DNA from: Candidatus Aerophobota bacterium
Lineage (GTDB): Bacteria; Aerophobota; Aerophobia; Aerophobales; B3-G15
NCBI GenBank assembly: GCA_014859225.1
Contig: JACUUP010000101.1
Coordinates: 1 to 5,281 of the forward strand
Length of the DNA stretch: 5,281 bases
Direction: 5' to 3'
A program made the position numbers and the translations under genes. This document shows positions 4,521-5,281 of the stretch, in pieces (within the stretch, counting starts at the first letter, position 1; each line of letters begins with the position of its first letter). The notes under the pieces are model-generated. The model had not been told where the DNA came from and ran no database searches. It saw only the letters and a program-made list of their open reading frames with translations.

Positions 4521-4682
4521 TTGACTCGAGAATTACATAAGGTATAGTTCAAGCTGACGACAAGTTAAAGCAATATGAATTCACCTTTTCTCCGCATCTT
4601 TGATCCAGATAAAGATCCCTAAAAGAACTGTCCACTTTTTTAAACATCCACTATTTTATAGATAAATCCCACGTAGTTTATC
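4521..4682. other. Region after the riboswitch, no intact gene
   Basis: The expected riboswitch-controlled gene is missing. The only plus-strand start in reach, ATG at 4575, opens a 15-codon frame that stops at 4622 and has no good ribosome site. It could be the cut 5' end of the lost gene or chance. ATCTTT (4596-4601) pairs with AAAGAT (4611-4616), but no T-tract follows closely. A CTGTCC-type motif lies at 4626-4641. On the minus strand, weakly transposase-like codons may continue across stops from the remnant at 4683. Confidence 0.45.
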
Positions 4683-4931
4683 CTACATTTTTTTATTCCA
4701 ATCCAGCAACCCGATAAGCAAGAGAACTATACCTTGAGTTCTCTTGGAAAACCCTTCGCCCTGGTGGGAGTAGCGCTCTTTGGGAATCCTACTAACAGGG
4801 GATAAGTCCAGGTAAAAAAGCTTGATAAAAACATCCTGGAAGAGGGAGGGAACCTTTATTCTCCGTAAGGCAAACTCATTCTTTACAAACTCCTGATACT
4901 CTTTGTGTGCCCTTGCTGCAGGTACGCGCAT
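4683..4931 (-). pseudogene. Second transposase N-terminal remnant
   Basis: Minus-strand frame of 82 codons. The start at 4931 is fixed by AAAGGAGG (4938-4945) six bases upstream, although the open frame reaches back to 5003. The product runs from about residue 27 as SLFQDVFIKLFYLDLSPVSRI, then KERYSHQGEGFSKRTQGI, then LLIGLLDWNKKM before TAG. From memory, the pattern 'LDLSPVLPLL..RYS..GRP.K.Q.GI.RSL' is the N-terminal part of a group of DDE (IS4-like) transposases several hundred residues long, so this is probably a truncated, diverged relic. Reading past the TAG in the same frame gives KLRGIYL and more stops, consistent with decay. It differs from the HTH remnant at 2981-3238, so two insertion sequences have decayed here. 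If the recognition is wrong, it is a small unknown gene with a strong ribosome site. Confidence 0.5.
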
Positions 4932-4958
4932 TTTCGGCCTCCTTTGGCTCTTTAGGTG

Positions 4959-5001
4959 GCCTCCAACATGGGTTTTTTGCCATTTATGCACCAATGGAGG
5001 C
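4959..5001 (-). promoter_or_regulatory. Leader inverted repeat upstream of the second remnant
   Basis: GCCTCCA (4959-4965) and TGGAGGC (4995-5001) are perfect seven-base inverted repeats 29 bases apart. They lie upstream of the minus-strand start at 4931. In the minus transcript the second arm is TGGAGGC, a Shine-Dalgarno-like sequence that the stem would hide. It may be an IS end or a leader hairpin. Confidence 0.3.
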
Positions 5002-5003
5002 AA

Positions 5004-5281
5004 AAAGGCAAGTTGAAGCTAAATTTTGACGTGGTTCAAACTTCTGTGAGATAGGTTAGTATCTTTCTCATAATTGTTTTACCTTTTAGCGGCTTGCAAA
5101 AAAAACGATTACAATAAAACATGAAGCTGAAAATTAAGACCAGGAGAAGGTGAAAAGTAGGCAGGTCGGTTCAGCTTTAGATAAAGGAAGTTTCTGAAAG
5201 CGTTAAACAATTACTTTTTCCCAAGTGGGAACTTCCAGGGAAAACCCCATCTAACTTTTTGGGGATGATGAAAATATCCCT
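5004..5281. other. Terminal region without recognisable gene
   Basis: Neither strand carries an open frame with a credible start that I recognise. The palindrome TTCCCA-AG-TGGGAA (5218-5231) is the only tight dyad. TACAAT (5110-5115) resembles a -10 box but has no -35 box at the right distance. This may be intergenic DNA or more insertion-sequence debris. Confidence 0.4.

Noticed and set aside
5206-5251. Minus-strand 15-codon frame starting at 5251
   Set aside because: Too short, no ribosome site and no recognisable sequence.

Overview
The window is bacterial. It splits into a compact sulfur-metabolism operon on the left (322-2841) and a looser, AT-richer accessory region on the right (about 2842-5281) built from mobile-element remnants, a toxin-antitoxin pair and an orphan riboswitch. 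Shine-Dalgarno sites, TTGACA-type promoters and intrinsic-terminator-like hairpins are standard bacterial. The sequence alone does not fix the phylum: the operon type occurs in Proteobacteria, Firmicutes and several environmental phyla. The mix of decayed transposases, MITE-like repeats, RHH/PIN toxin-antitoxin genes and a GEMM-I RNA fits an environmental, probably anaerobic or microaerophilic lineage, but that is inference.

Left region. Positions 1-321 hold no convincing gene. They carry a hairpin-plus-T-tract terminator (128-162) and a GC-flanked inverted repeat (230-256) ahead of the operon. Gene 1 (322-1704) encodes a three-domain protein of the CstB type: an iron metallo-beta-lactamase-fold persulfide dioxygenase, a cysteine-less pseudo-rhodanese and an active C-terminal rhodanese (Cys418). 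Genes 2 and 3 (1758-2279 and 2284-2841) encode the two halves of a YeeE/YedE (Sulf_transp) membrane transporter as separate proteins, four bases apart. Together they suggest uptake or movement of reduced sulfur (thiosulfate or a sulfide-derived species) coupled to persulfide oxidation and sulfur transfer, as in cst and bigR-type operons. No regulator or sulfide:quinone reductase gene lies in the window.

Right region. After a structured intergenic stretch (2860-2930) comes a minus-strand N-terminal transposase remnant (2981-3238) whose start codon sits in a perfect 10-bp inverted repeat. Next is a 194-bp MITE-like element (3311-3504) that encloses a REP-like palindrome and two copies of a 27-bp micro-insert. 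One micro-insert lies exactly in the loop of a hairpin. An RHH antitoxin gene (3592-3843) with its own promoter and operator follows, then a PIN-domain toxin gene broken by a single-base frameshift (3847-4309).

Beyond a terminator-like hairpin, a promoter (4378-4405) leads into a well-formed cyclic di-GMP class I (GEMM-I) riboswitch (about 4435-4520). No intact gene follows it; a second minus-strand transposase remnant (4683-4931) does. The riboswitch therefore appears orphaned by insertion or deletion. The last 280 bases contain no recognisable gene.
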